This document shows positions 8,024-16,505 of a stretch of DNA of 35,646 bases, piece by piece. Below the pieces are notes generated by a model. The model had not been told where the DNA came from, ran no database searches, and saw nothing but the letters and a program-made list of their open reading frames with translations. The DNA lies in the NCBI GenBank assembly GCA_944386195.1, contig CALXAD010000020.1:1-35646 (forward strand), in the 5' to 3' direction. Source of the DNA: an uncultured Clostridia bacterium (GTDB lineage: Bacteria > Bacillota > Clostridia > TANB77 > CAG-508). Every line of letters starts with the position of its first letter. Position 1 is the first letter of the stretch. Position numbers and translations under genes: made by a program.

Positions 8024-8551
8024 TTAGAATGGTATTAAACTTCTTAAAAATCCATTTGTTGCTGGTATAAACCATAATATTACACCCAATACAACTACTA
8101 TTACAAGTGTTATTAAAGCCGCCATTTTATCTTCTTTTTGTAGTTTTCTTTTTTCTCTTATTCTTGGTCTATTTGAGAAAATAGATTTTGATAAATCAAC
8201 TAATGACATAAATGTTCCAACCTTATGTTGTTTTTCTTGTGATTCGTTATTTTGCATTGTATTATTTTCTTGTCTATTTGTATTTTTTCTTCTATTATTT
8301 TCATAACTTACATTATTATATCTATTTTCTTTTTCTCTTTCTAATTCTAAATCATATTGTTCTCTTAAGAAATCATCTGAAAGTACATTATATGCTTCAT
8401 TCAATTCTTGTACTTTCTTTTGCGCTATTAATTTTTCATTCCCTTGATATAAATCAGGATGATATTTTTTTACTAAAACTTTATAGGCTTTTTCTATTAT
8501 TTCTTTTGAAGCCTTAGGATTTACTTCCAACAATTCATAATAATTTTTCAT
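8024..8551 (-). CDS. J-domain protein with C-terminal membrane anchor
   Basis: 175 residues. An N-terminal J domain (about 1-68) has the HPD tripeptide at 31-33, needed to stimulate Hsp70 (DnaK) ATPase. A polar, Asn/Glu-rich linker (about 75-115) follows. A basic stretch then leads to one hydrophobic segment, ALITLVIVVVLGVILWFIP, near the C-terminus. There is no G/F region, zinc finger or client-binding domain, so it is not DnaJ itself but a type C J-protein that could recruit DnaK to the membrane. It is first gene before nrdG. The specific role is unknown. Confidence 0.85.
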   Translation of the reverse strand: MKNYYELLEVNPKASKEIIEKAYKVLVKKYHPDLYQGNEKLIAQKKVQELNEAYNVLSDDFLREQYDLELEREKENRYNNVSYENNRRKNTNRQENNTMQNNESQEKQHKVGTFMSLVDLSKSIFSNRPRIREKRKLQKEDKMAALITLVIVVVLGVILWFIPATNGFLRSLIPF

Positions 8552-8586
8552 ATTTTTACCACTTTTCCTTTTTTATTGCTATGCTT

Positions 8587-8615
8587 ATTTTATAATAATT
8601 CATCTAAAATAGCAA
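8587..8615 (-). promoter_or_regulatory. promoter of the J-domain gene and nrdG
   Basis: Minus-strand TTGCTA (8615-8610), 17-bp spacer, TAAAAT (8592-8587), about 35 bp before ATG 8551. Confidence 0.7.
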
Positions 8616-8655
8616 TAGAAAAAAAGAAATTGTAAGTATAAAATGCCTATTTTTA

Positions 8656-8693
8656 AAAAAGCCACATAAGCTTATAAACTTATGTGACTTTTT
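8656..8693 (-). terminator. ftsH terminator
   Basis: AAAAAGCCACATAAG (8656-8670) pairs with CTTATGTGACTTTTT (8679-8693), with one C-A mismatch and an 8-nt loop. The T-run continues on the minus strand. It lies 5 bp past the ftsH stop. Confidence 0.85.
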
Positions 8694-8698
8694 GATTA

Positions 8699-10507
8699 CT
8701 ATTCATTGAATATTGCTTCAAACTCATCTGCTCCAATTTTTTCTTTTTCTAGCAATACTCCTGCAACTTTGTGTAACTTATCAATGTTTTCTGATAAAAT
8801 TTGTTTTGCTCTATTATATCCTTGGTCTACTATTCTTTTTACTTCTTCATCAATAATTGCTGCTGTTTCTTCTGAATATTCTTTAGTATGACCAAAATCT
8901 CTACCTAAGAATACTTCTTCTTGCCCTTGACCTAATGTTAATGTTCCAATTCTTTCACTCATACCATATATTGTAACCATACTTCTTGCAATCTTAGTTG
9001 CTCTTTCAATATCATTACTTGCTCCTGTAGAAATATCATTTAGAATTAAGCTTTCAGCTACTCTACCACCAAGTAGTGATACAATATTTTCTTCCATTTC
9101 TGTTTTTGACATGAATGACTTATCCTCTGTAGGTCTATACATTGTATATCCTCCTGCCATTCCTCTTGGTACTATAGATATCTCATGTACTGGGTCTTGT
9201 GATGGTAAGAAATGACTTACTACTGCATGACCAGCTTCATGATATGCAACTAATTTATTTTCTTTTTCACTTCTTACTTTTGTTTTCTTTTCAGGTCCCA
9301 TAGTAACTTTAACCATGGCATCTTCTATTTCTTTCATACCAATTTCATTTAAGTTTCTTCTTGCTGCTAAAAGTGCTGCTTCATTTAATACATTCTCTAA
9401 ATCTGCACCTGCAAATCCTGAAGTATTTTTAGCAATAACTTTTAAGTCTACATCATCAGCTAATCTCTTCTTTCTTGCGTGAACTTCTAGTATTTGCTCT
9501 CTTGCTTTTACATCTGGTAATCCTACTACTATTTGTCTATCAAATCTACCTGCTCTTAATAAAGCTTTATCTAATACGTCTGGTCTGTTTGTTGCTGCTA
9601 AAACTATTACGCCTTCATTTTCAGCAAAACCATCCATCTCTACTAATAATTGATTTAATGTTTGTTCTCTTTCATCATGTCCTCCACCAAGTCCTGCTCC
9701 TCTTTGGCGTCCAACTGCATCAATTTCATCAATAAATATTATACAAGGTGCATTTTTCTTTGCTTGGTCAAATAAATCTCTTACACGTGATGCTCCAACA
9801 CCAACAAACATTTCAACAAAGTCTGAACCACTTATTATAAAGAATGGAACTCCGGCTTCTCCTGCTACTGCTTTTGCTAAAAGTGTTTTACCAGTACCTG
9901 GTTGACCTACAAGTAATACTCCTTTTGGTATTCTTGCTCCCATATCTGTATATTTTTTAGGATTTTTTAAGAATTCTACTATTTCTTCTAATTCTTCTTT
10001 TTCTTCATCTACACCTGCCACATCATCAAATGTTATTCTATTCTTATCTGCTGGTGTCATCATTCTTGCTTTACTTTTTCCAAAAGACATTGTTTTTCCA
10101 CCAGGATTTCCATTTGTTGTTCCACCCATCATTAAGAACCAGAATATAAAGAATATTATTAATAAACCAAATGGTGTAAGCAAACTAAGTATTGCAACAA
10201 ATATTGATTCTGATTTTTCTTCTAATGTAAATGCTCCTTCTTTTAAATATTCTTCTACATAATTCATAAAATTATCCATGCTTGGAATATTTACTTCTTT
10301 TCTTATTTTGTCATCTTTTAATGTTACTGTTGCTGATGTTCCATTTGCATCTATCTCAATAGCTTCTACATTTCCATTATTAATATTAGTTATTAATTCT
10401 GAATATTGTAATTTAGAATCACTATTTTCTACTATTGATGATAGTACAACAATAAAAATGACTCCTATTATTAACCACATAGCTAATGTTTTAATTCCGT
10501 TTTTCAA
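8699..10507 (-). CDS. ftsH: ATP-dependent zinc metalloprotease FtsH
   Basis: Membrane-bound AAA+ protease that extracts and degrades membrane and regulatory proteins. It has 602 residues: TM1 about 7-26, an extracytoplasmic loop, TM2 about 102-128, then the AAA domain with Walker A GQPGTGKT (201-208), Walker B IIFIDE (256-261) and an SRH containing [18 protein letters not shown]. The M41 zinc site is H423-E-A-G-H427. All key residues are present. The start is TTG at 10507, fixed by AGGAGG 7 nt upstream. Common Firmicute order is tilS-hpt-ftsH; here hpt is missing and ftsH has its own promoter behind tilS. Confidence 0.97.
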   Translation of the reverse strand: MKNGIKTLAMWLIIGVIFIVVLSSIVENSDSKLQYSELITNINNGNVEAIEIDANGTSATVTLKDDKIRKEVNIPSMDNFMNYVEEYLKEGAFTLEEKSESIFVAILSLLTPFGLLIIFFIFWFLMMGGTTNGNPGGKTMSFGKSKARMMTPADKNRITFDDVAGVDEEKEELEEIVEFLKNPKKYTDMGARIPKGVLLVGQPGTGKTLLAKAVAGEAGVPFFIISGSDFVEMFVGVGASRVRDLFDQAKKNAPCIIFIDEIDAVGRQRGAGLGGGHDEREQTLNQLLVEMDGFAENEGVIVLAATNRPDVLDKALLRAGRFDRQIVVGLPDVKAREQILEVHARKKRLADDVDLKVIAKNTSGFAGADLENVLNEAALLAARRNLNEIGMKEIEDAMVKVTMGPEKKTKVRSEKENKLVAYHEAGHAVVSHFLPSQDPVHEISIVPRGMAGGYTMYRPTEDKSFMSKTEMEENIVSLLGGRVAESLILNDISTGASNDIERATKIARSMVTIYGMSERIGTLTLGQGQEEVFLGRDFGHTKEYSEETAAIIDEEVKRIVDQGYNRAKQILSENIDKLHKVAGVLLEKEKIGADEFEAIFNE

Positions 10508-10549
10508 ATTAATTCCTCCTCTTGTTCCCCTTGTTTTTTATCATATTGA

Positions 10550-10578
10550 TTTATAACATATAAATTTTTCTTTGTAAA
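10550..10578 (-). promoter_or_regulatory. promoter of ftsH
   Basis: Minus-strand TTTACA (10578-10573), 17-bp spacer, TATAAA (10555-10550), about 43 bp before the TTG start. It lies in the 132-bp gap after tilS. The rest of that gap shows nothing I can name. Confidence 0.65.
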
Positions 10579-10639
10579 TATTTTTTTTATGACTTTTTTG
10601 TTACAACAAAGCATGTTTCATCTGTTTTGTTACGGCTAC

Positions 10640-11626
10640 TCATATTTGACTCAAAAAATAAATTTTATGATTTTTTACAAGTATTTTTATATTTTTATTT
10701 GGTGTTAAAAATTTATTTCCTATATTATTACTACAAAGTTTAATTATATCTTCTATATGTACTTTTCCTATTCCTTGGCTATTTCCTAAAATCCTTGTTA
10801 TAGTATATAACACTATTCTTGATTTTATTACCTTTTCTTGTTCATTAAATCTTTTTAAATCTAATATTATCTCTTTTTTATCTTCTTTAATTAATATACT
10901 TTCATAAACCTTTTTTACTCTATTTTCTATATAATCTTCTTCTTCAACAACTAATTCTGATAATCTGTTTAAAGTATTTACTATATTAGGATTAAATTCC
11001 TCTTTTATATACGGAATAACGATATTCCTAATTTTATTTCTAGTATAAGTGTTATCAAAATTAGTTTTATCTATTCTAGGATTAAGGTTTTTTTCTTTGC
11101 AGTAATTTTCAATTTCACATCTTTCACATTCTATTAATGGTCTTATATACTTTCCTCTTTTAGGCTCAATTCCTTTCAATCCTGATATTCCACTACCTCT
11201 TATAATATTCATAATGATAGTTTCTGCTTTATCGTTTTTATTATGTGCAAGTGAAACTTTATTTGAACTAGTTTTTTCTAAAACTTCATCAAAGAATTTA
11301 TATCTTACAATTCTTCCCATTTCTTCTGTTCCTGTTTTATTATTATTTGCAAGTTTTAGTACATCTATACTTTTTGAATAGAAATCTATATTTTTTTCTT
11401 CACAATATTTTTTTACATATAACTCATCAGATTTTGCTTCTTCTCTTATCATATGATTTATATGAGCTACACAAATTTCAAAGTTTATTATTTTTTCATT
11501 TCTTATTTCATTTAATATGTCAAGCATTGTAATTGAGTCTGGTCCACCAGATACTGCTAATACTAATTTATCTCCATTTTCTATTAAATTATATTTCTTT
11601 ATTGTTTCTAAGACCTTTTTTTTCAT
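10640..11626 (-). CDS. tilS: tRNA(Ile)-lysidine synthetase
   Basis: Converts C34 of the CAU-anticodon tRNA-Ile to lysidine so that it reads AUA, an essential step and important in a genome rich in AUA codons. It has 328 residues. The PP-loop motif SGGPDS is at 26-31. Family motifs VAHINHMIREEAKSDE and LAHNKNDKAETIIMNIIRGSG follow, as does IRPLIECERCEI. It is shorter than the E. coli type, and the C-terminal domain is reduced. ATG 11626 has AGGAG upstream. Its promoter overlaps the dnaB terminator (11644-11701). Confidence 0.93.
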   Translation of the reverse strand: MKKKVLETIKKYNLIENGDKLVLAVSGGPDSITMLDILNEIRNEKIINFEICVAHINHMIREEAKSDELYVKKYCEEKNIDFYSKSIDVLKLANNNKTGTEEMGRIVRYKFFDEVLEKTSSNKVSLAHNKNDKAETIIMNIIRGSGISGLKGIEPKRGKYIRPLIECERCEIENYCKEKNLNPRIDKTNFDNTYTRNKIRNIVIPYIKEEFNPNIVNTLNRLSELVVEEEDYIENRVKKVYESILIKEDKKEIILDLKRFNEQEKVIKSRIVLYTITRILGNSQGIGKVHIEDIIKLCSNNIGNKFLTPNKNIKILVKNHKIYFLSQI

Positions 11627-11643
11627 TTTTCTACTCCTATAAA

Positions 11644-11677
11644 AAAATAAGTAATATTTTTAAGTATTACTTATTTT
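11644..11677 (-). terminator. dnaB terminator, overlapping the tilS promoter
   Basis: Perfect 13-bp A/T-rich stem (11644-11656 with 11665-11677), 8-nt loop, and on the minus strand a run of seven T that ends just before the tilS ribosome site. Confidence 0.8.
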
Positions 11678-11701
11678 ACTATATTTTTAGAGGTTTTGCA
11701 A
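11673..11701 (-). promoter_or_regulatory. promoter of tilS
   Basis: Minus-strand TTGCAA (11701-11696), 17-bp spacer, TAAAAT (11678-11673). The -10 box is the upstream edge of the dnaB terminator stem. RNA started here would begin inside that stem and could not form the full hairpin. Confidence 0.65.
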
Positions 11702-11730
11702 GTATTTGATTTTTGGAAATTTAATCGTTT

Positions 11731-13065
11731 CTAATCATCAAATCGTTTTTCAATATTAACAAATTTAGTATAATTACCAAGCCATAATAATTCTACTGTC
11801 CCTGTTGAACCTCCTCTATGCTTTGCTATTATTACTTCTGCTATATTTTTCTTCTCGCTATCTTCATTATAATAATCATCCCTATATAAAAACATAACTA
11901 TATCAGCATCTTGTTCTATAGCACCAGATTCACGTAAGTCTGAAAGCATAGGTCTATGGTCTGGTCTTTGCTCTGCAGCTCTTGATAATTGTGATAATGC
12001 TATTACAGGAATATTTAACTCTTTTGCAAGTATTTTTAGAGAACGGCTTATTTCTGAGATTTCTTGCTCACGGCTTCCTCCTCTTTTATTAGTCCCTTGT
12101 ATTAATTGTAAATAATCAATTACTACAAGCCCTATATTTTTCTCTAATTTCAACTTTCTACATTTTGCTCTTATTTCCATTATATTAATTCCTGGCGTAT
12201 CATCTATATACATTTCAGCTTCTGACAATGGTCCAATTGCTTCTGCTAATTTTGTCCAATCATCTTCTTCTAATTTTCCTGTTCTTACTTTATTGCTATC
12301 AACCATTGCTTCACTACATAGAATTCTGTTTACTAATTGTTCTTTAGACATCTCTAAACTAAATACTGCAACTGGTATATTGGCTTTCACTGCTGCATAT
12401 GTTGCAATGTTTAAAGCAAATGCTGTTTTTCCCATTGCGGGTCTTGCTGCTATTAATACTAAATCAGAACCATGGAATCCTGCTGTCCTATAATCTAATT
12501 CAATAAATCCAGAAGGTACTCCTGTTATATGTTGTTTTCTATTATATAATTCTTCTAATTTTGTAAAGCTTTCTACTAGAACATCCTTTAAAGGACTATA
12601 ACCTTTTTGATTCTTGTCTTGCATAATATTAAATATTTTCTTTTCTGCATTTTCCATAATGTCATCTACTTCTTCTGTTGGGCTATATCCTAATTCTATT
12701 ATTTCATTTGCTGTCTTTATTAATCTTCTTAATGTTGATTTTTCTTCTACTATTTTTATATATTTCATAGCATTTGCTGTTGTTGGTACTTTTTCTGGCA
12801 ATTCTGCTAAATATTCCAATCCACCAACTTGTTCAAATTTTCCCATTGACTCTAGTTCTGCTTTTACAGTAATTATATCAATTGGTTCTGACCTATTATA
12901 TAAATTTAGAATAGCTTCATATATTTCTTTATTATCTTCTCTATAAAAATCTTCCGCTTTTAATACTTCTATTGCAGATGTAACTGCATCAGTATCTGTT
13001 AGCATACTACCAATCACTGCTTGTTCTGCTTCTATATCATGTGGTGGTACTTTACCTAGTTCCAT
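11731..13065 (-). CDS. dnaB: replicative DNA helicase
   Basis: Hexameric RecA-fold helicase that unwinds DNA at the replication fork (called DnaC in Bacillus). It has 444 residues. The N-terminal DnaB domain opens with PPHDIEAEQAVIGSML. Walker A is ARPAMGKT (207-214, K213). Walker B is GLVVIDYLQLI. A late SQLSR motif and the arginine-finger region AKHRGGSTGTVEL are present, and no intein is seen. ATG 13065 is preceded by AAGGAAGTGAG. It follows rplI across the repeat at 13080-13169, the usual rplI-dnaB order of Firmicutes. Confidence 0.97.
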   Translation of the reverse strand: MELGKVPPHDIEAEQAVIGSMLTDTDAVTSAIEVLKAEDFYREDNKEIYEAILNLYNRSEPIDIITVKAELESMGKFEQVGGLEYLAELPEKVPTTANAMKYIKIVEEKSTLRRLIKTANEIIELGYSPTEEVDDIMENAEKKIFNIMQDKNQKGYSPLKDVLVESFTKLEELYNRKQHITGVPSGFIELDYRTAGFHGSDLVLIAARPAMGKTAFALNIATYAAVKANIPVAVFSLEMSKEQLVNRILCSEAMVDSNKVRTGKLEEDDWTKLAEAIGPLSEAEMYIDDTPGINIMEIRAKCRKLKLEKNIGLVVIDYLQLIQGTNKRGGSREQEISEISRSLKILAKELNIPVIALSQLSRAAEQRPDHRPMLSDLRESGAIEQDADIVMFLYRDDYYNEDSEKKNIAEVIIAKHRGGSTGTVELLWLGNYTKFVNIEKRFDD

Positions 13066-13079
13066 TATCTCACTTCCTT

Positions 13080-13169
13080 TGTCCTATTGGGGACGTTTCT
13101 TTTTGGACATTTTGTCCTTTTAGGGACTGTCCCCAATTGGACATTTTGTCCAAAAAGAAACGTCCCCAA
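13080..13169. repeat. GGGGACGTTTC repeat, inverted pair C, between rplI and dnaB
   Basis: Copy C1 (plus strand, 13080-13114) and copy C2 (minus strand, 13169-13139) are inverted relative to each other. Arms 13087-13117 and 13139-13169 match over 31 bp except in the small central loop GGACA-TTT-TGTCC. Between them lies a palindrome around GGGACTGTCCC (13123-13133). The whole unit could form a very large hairpin or two small ones. C1 differs from the copy behind htpX (34235-34269) at only 2 of 35 positions. The C2 core reads in the rplI sense and starts 13 bp past the rplI stop. Confidence 0.9.
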
Positions 13170-13182
13170 CTGCCCCAACTGG

Positions 13183-13629
13183 CTATTTACTTATTACATC
13201 TACTTTTAGGTTTCCTATAACTCCATCATATAGTTTTATTGAGATTGTTCTTAATCCTAATGTTTTTATTGTTTCTTTTAAGTCTATTTTCTTTTTATCT
13301 ACTTCTATATTATAATTTTGTTTTAATAAGTCTGCTATTTCTTTTGCTGATACTCCTCCAAAGATTTTTCCATTTTCTCCTGATTTTACAGGTACTTTTA
13401 ATTGAATTCCAGCTAATTTATTAGCTAATTTTTTTGCTTCTTCTTTTTCTTGTTCTTTTTTATACGCTTTTGAGTCATTTTGTGCTTTTAGTTTACTCAT
13501 ATTTTCATTATTTGCTTCTACTGCTAAATTTTTAGGAAATAAGAAATTTCTTGCATATCCGTCTGATGCATTTATTATTTCATCTTTTTTTCCTACTCCT
13601 TTTATATCTGCTTTTAATATTACTTTCAT
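13183..13629 (-). CDS. rplI: 50S ribosomal protein L9
   Basis: Ribosomal protein with an N-terminal rRNA-binding domain (MKVILKADIKGVGKKDEI, then ASDGYARNFLFPKNLA), a long charged helix (about 42-75) and a C-terminal domain containing GENGKIFGGVSAKEIAD. 148 residues, the usual size. The frame is open upstream to 13737, but the family N-terminus, AAAGG ahead of ATG 13629 and the promoter at 13654-13682 set the start. It heads the rplI-dnaB unit. gdpP, its usual upstream neighbour, is separated by two inserted genes. Confidence 0.96.
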   Translation of the reverse strand: MKVILKADIKGVGKKDEIINASDGYARNFLFPKNLAVEANNENMSKLKAQNDSKAYKKEQEKEEAKKLANKLAGIQLKVPVKSGENGKIFGGVSAKEIADLLKQNYNIEVDKKKIDLKETIKTLGLRTISIKLYDGVIGNLKVDVISK

Positions 13630-13653
13630 ATTATCACGCCTTTCTAGGTCTAT

Positions 13654-13682
13654 ATTGTACTCTATTTTTCTAAGTTTTTCAA
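13654..13682 (-). promoter_or_regulatory. promoter of rplI-dnaB
   Basis: Minus-strand TTGAAA (13682-13677), 17-bp spacer, TACAAT (13659-13654), 25 bp before ATG 13629. Confidence 0.8.
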
Positions 13683-13697
13683 GGTCATTTTTACATC

Positions 13698-13745
13698 TAG
13701 AAAAAATTGAGGTAGCACCATCTAAAAACGACCTCAATTTTTCTA
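13698..13745 (-). terminator. terminator between the ATPase gene and rplI
   Basis: TAGAAAAAATTGAGGT (13698-13713) pairs with ACCTCAATTTTTCTA (13731-13745) with one bulged A and a 17-nt loop. It would work in both directions. It is 100 bp past the ATPase stop and just upstream of the rplI promoter. The rest of 13746-13847 is featureless A/T-rich sequence. Confidence 0.75.
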
Positions 13746-13847
13746 AAACAACAAGTAAAATTTTATCTTACTTTTTATTATTTTTAATCATTATTATTTC
13801 TTATAATTAATAAAATTATATCATTTATTTTGCCTACATCAATAATT

Positions 13848-15107
13848 CTATATTAATTCAATTGGAATATAATTATTATTCTTATCTATGGGAAATAAAT
13901 TTTCTTTCATACAAATTACTCCGCCATTACCTATTTCTAACCCAAATCTATTTACTATATTAAAATTCTTTATAGCATCTATTTTGGGATTAGCACTTTT
14001 TTTAATTTCTATCGGATAAACTTTATTATTATAAATAATTAGTAAATCTATTTCTTTTCCATTATTATCTCTATAATAATACAAGTGTTTTCTTGCATCT
14101 ATTCCATTATTAGAAAATGATTTTATAATTTCAGTAACTACATATGTTTCAAATATTGCTCCACTATATGCACTTCTTTCTAATGTTATACTATCCATAT
14201 ATCCCGCTAAATATGATGCCAAGCCTGTATCTGTGAAATACATTTTAGGTCTTTTCACTATTCTTGCTATATTGTTATTTGAATATGGTTGTAATAAATA
14301 TACTAAGCCTATATTTGTTAAAATTGAAAGCCATTTTTCTCCAGTTGCATTTGTTATTTCTATACTATTACATATATCAGTCATATTTAGTTCTTGCCCT
14401 GTTCGTGCTGCTACATTACCAATAAATTTATAAAATTTTAATTCATCTTGTACATTTATTATTTTTCTTACATCTCTTTCTATATATGTCCTTATATATG
14501 ATTCAAAATATTTACTTTTATCAATTTCAGGATTATTATATAATTCAGGATATCCTCCTTTTATTATTCTTTGATATAATTCATTTACAGTTAATTTTTT
14601 AGTACTTTCTTTTTTCTTTAAAATATCTAATTCTGGTATAAATATATCTTCTTCTAAACCATTTAGTTCTCTATTGCTTAAGCTATATAAATCTAATATT
14701 CCTACTCTTCCTGCTAAACTTTCATTAACATCTTCCATTGATTGAAAAGCTTGTGAGCCTGTTAAATAGAATAATCCATTGGCTTTTACTTTATTATCTT
14801 TTAATTTTTCTTGTCTTTTTTTATCAACTATAATTTTTATATATGGTAAAATATTTGGTGCATATTGGAATTCATCTATTATTACTGGATATTCATATGT
14901 TCTTAAAAACATTTCTGGGTCTTCTACAGCAAGCGTTCTTGCATCCATATTATCTAATGACACATAATTTATTTTTTTACTTTCTAGCATTTGATTTAAT
15001 AATGTTGTCTTTCCTACTTGCCTTGGTCCAGTTACCATTACTACTGGAAACATTTTTTCCATTTCTTTTACAGTTTTTTCTAACGTTCTTTTTATATAAC
15101 CTTCCAT
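13848..15107 (-). CDS. AAA-family ATPase with DUF4143 domain
   Basis: 419 residues. The N-terminal P-loop ATPase domain (AAA_14 type) has Walker A GPRQVGKT (27-34) and Walker B VIIDEF (75-80, D78-E79), followed by LTGSQAF. The C-terminal half is DUF4143-like with TDTGLASYLAGY. Near the end, residues D354 and E367-I-K369 (KEID...IEIKK) give the D-(x)12-ExK pattern of PD-(D/E)XK nuclease folds. These proteins are common, often patchily distributed, and their function is unsettled. The gene has its own promoter and flanking terminators and sits inside the conserved gdpP-rplI series, suggesting later insertion. ATG 15107 has GAGGTG 8 nt upstream. Confidence 0.88.
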   Translation of the reverse strand: MEGYIKRTLEKTVKEMEKMFPVVMVTGPRQVGKTTLLNQMLESKKINYVSLDNMDARTLAVEDPEMFLRTYEYPVIIDEFQYAPNILPYIKIIVDKKRQEKLKDNKVKANGLFYLTGSQAFQSMEDVNESLAGRVGILDLYSLSNRELNGLEEDIFIPELDILKKKESTKKLTVNELYQRIIKGGYPELYNNPEIDKSKYFESYIRTYIERDVRKIINVQDELKFYKFIGNVAARTGQELNMTDICNSIEITNATGEKWLSILTNIGLVYLLQPYSNNNIARIVKRPKMYFTDTGLASYLAGYMDSITLERSAYSGAIFETYVVTEIIKSFSNNGIDARKHLYYYRDNNGKEIDLLIIYNNKVYPIEIKKSANPKIDAIKNFNIVNRFGLEIGNGGVICMKENLFPIDKNNNYIPIELI

Positions 15108-15128
15108 AAAATTTACACCTCTATTTAC

Positions 15129-15157
15129 ATTATACTATTTTATTTTATGTTTTTCAA
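15129..15157 (-). promoter_or_regulatory. promoter of the DUF4143 ATPase
   Basis: Minus-strand TTGAAA (15157-15152), 17-bp spacer, perfect TATAAT (15134-15129), about 22 bp before ATG 15107. Confidence 0.82.
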
Positions 15158-15202
15158 TATTTTTTATACATTTTTTTAATACAATTATAAATTTGTATAA
15201 AT

Positions 15203-15252
15203 AAAATCAGGTAGCCTATCTAAGTTTCACTTAGAATTAACTTCCTGATTTT
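15203..15252. terminator. two-tier hairpin between the FGE-like gene and the ATPase gene
   Basis: Outer stem AAAATCAGG (15203-15211) with CCTGATTTT (15244-15252). Inner hairpin CTAAGT (15220-15225) with ACTTAG (15229-15234). The plus-strand tail is T-rich (TTTTTTATATTTTTT counting stem bases); the minus-strand tail is weaker. It probably ends the gdpP/FGE-like transcript. Confidence 0.6.
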
Positions 15253-15327
15253 TTATATTTTTTCTTAAAACCTAAAAAATAACCATTATAATACTATAAA
15301 ATTTATTATTTATTTCTAACATATGCT

Positions 15328-16491
15328 TTATTTTATATATAAAGTAATTCGAGTAGAATTACCACTCTCTTTATTATATGGTTCATAACCTATCCAGACC
15401 CTATCACTAGGATTACCACCAAATCCCCTAGCATTACCATGAGCTACACGTGTTCCAGCTGAAGAATCTGAAGATTCCATTGTCCAATCCATGTGACAAC
15501 CATAAATATCAAATACATTTTTTATAACATCATTCGTATCAAAACCTGTTACATAATAATCATTCTGTTTTAAACCATCGTTTGAAGTTACGTTTTCTCC
15601 TTGTTCTTGCATCCAATTCATCATCGCATCATATTGACTTCCCCATATCATATTACTTACTACTGATTTTTCACTTTCTTCTGGTGCAAATTCTTTACAT
15701 TTACTATATAAACCATACCACATACTAGTATTAGGATTACTTGCATCTGCTGTTGTTACTCCTTTATTTATATTTGCATTCTTTACAACCGGTTTTGTTC
15801 CTTCTAATCCAAGCTCATATCTTCCTACATAAAAACCATGATATTTATTAACACTTTCTATCATTTTATTATAATCTTGTTGTAAACTATCTTCAGTAAA
15901 TAATCCTTTATTATACTCATTATCACGATACCAAAAATCAGGCTCTCTATGGCTACTCGTAGTTGTAGTACATCCATTCATTACAGTTGAACCATCACTT
16001 GTAAAATTATATAATAGCCCTCTATAATTATTTCCTTGTTTTACTGCCATTGCCTTATTACTTGTTCCTTCTAACTCTGAACTAGCTACTGCTGTTTTTA
16101 CTGGTATCCATACAAATTCATTTCCTTCAGAATCTCGTATTACTAACCCTTCAGATACATCATCTAATCCAGGTACTATCTCAAAACCTTTTGGTATAGT
16201 GGCTGTATCTCCATCATCATCTTCATACTCCTCATTTTTTTCTGCTATCATACCAGGTCCAAACTCAACATTCTCAACATTCTCATCATAAGCTTGGTCC
16301 ATTGCACTATTATCACTAGTTTGCATATACTCTTCTTGAATTTTGTTTAACTGTTCTATTTGTGTATTATTCTTATTTATAGTTGTCATATAAATAGTAA
16401 CAATAATACCAACAACTATAAGCATAGTAGCAAGTACAAAAACAGTTATAGAACCTCTTTGGTTATTTTTTAATTTTTTAAAAATCTCCAT
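15328..16491 (-). CDS. pseudopilin-like surface protein with FGE-type fold
   Basis: 387 residues. The N-terminus (KNNQRG then SITVFVLATMLIVVG, 8-27) resembles Firmicute Tad/pseudopilin leader segments: a short basic region, a glycine at the possible cleavage point and one hydrophobic helix. An acidic spacer (about 70-95) follows. The remainder looks like the formylglycine-generating-enzyme/sulfatase-modifying fold used as a surface domain (IPKGFEIVPG, EFVWIPV, HGFYVGRYELG, MIWGSQYDAMMNWM, DIYGCHMDWTME, RVAHGNARGFGG). Enzyme activity is not implied. It starts 14 bp behind gdpP with AGAAGGAG in between, so it is co-transcribed. Its role beside a c-di-AMP phosphodiesterase is unknown. Confidence 0.72.
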   Translation of the reverse strand: MEIFKKLKNNQRGSITVFVLATMLIVVGIIVTIYMTTINKNNTQIEQLNKIQEEYMQTSDNSAMDQAYDENVENVEFGPGMIAEKNEEYEDDDGDTATIPKGFEIVPGLDDVSEGLVIRDSEGNEFVWIPVKTAVASSELEGTSNKAMAVKQGNNYRGLLYNFTSDGSTVMNGCTTTTSSHREPDFWYRDNEYNKGLFTEDSLQQDYNKMIESVNKYHGFYVGRYELGLEGTKPVVKNANINKGVTTADASNPNTSMWYGLYSKCKEFAPEESEKSVVSNMIWGSQYDAMMNWMQEQGENVTSNDGLKQNDYYVTGFDTNDVIKNVFDIYGCHMDWTMESSDSSAGTRVAHGNARGFGGNPSDRVWIGYEPYNKESGNSTRITLYIK

Positions 16492-16505
16492 TTAAAACTC
16501 CTTCT

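Noticed and set aside
10579..10639. Possible hairpin from GTTAC and TTGTTAC words between tilS and ftsH
   Set aside because: The words are direct, not inverted; no stable stem could be drawn.
13630..13737. N-terminal extension of L9 (start at 13737)
   Set aside because: The extension covers the terminator and promoter region and has no family support. ATG 13629 has the conserved L9 start.
13698..13745. T-box-like sequence (GAGGTAGCACCATC before a terminator) on the plus strand
   Set aside because: It differs from the T-box core UGGNACC, lacks a specifier stem upstream, and no plus-strand gene follows. An ordinary bidirectional terminator explains it.
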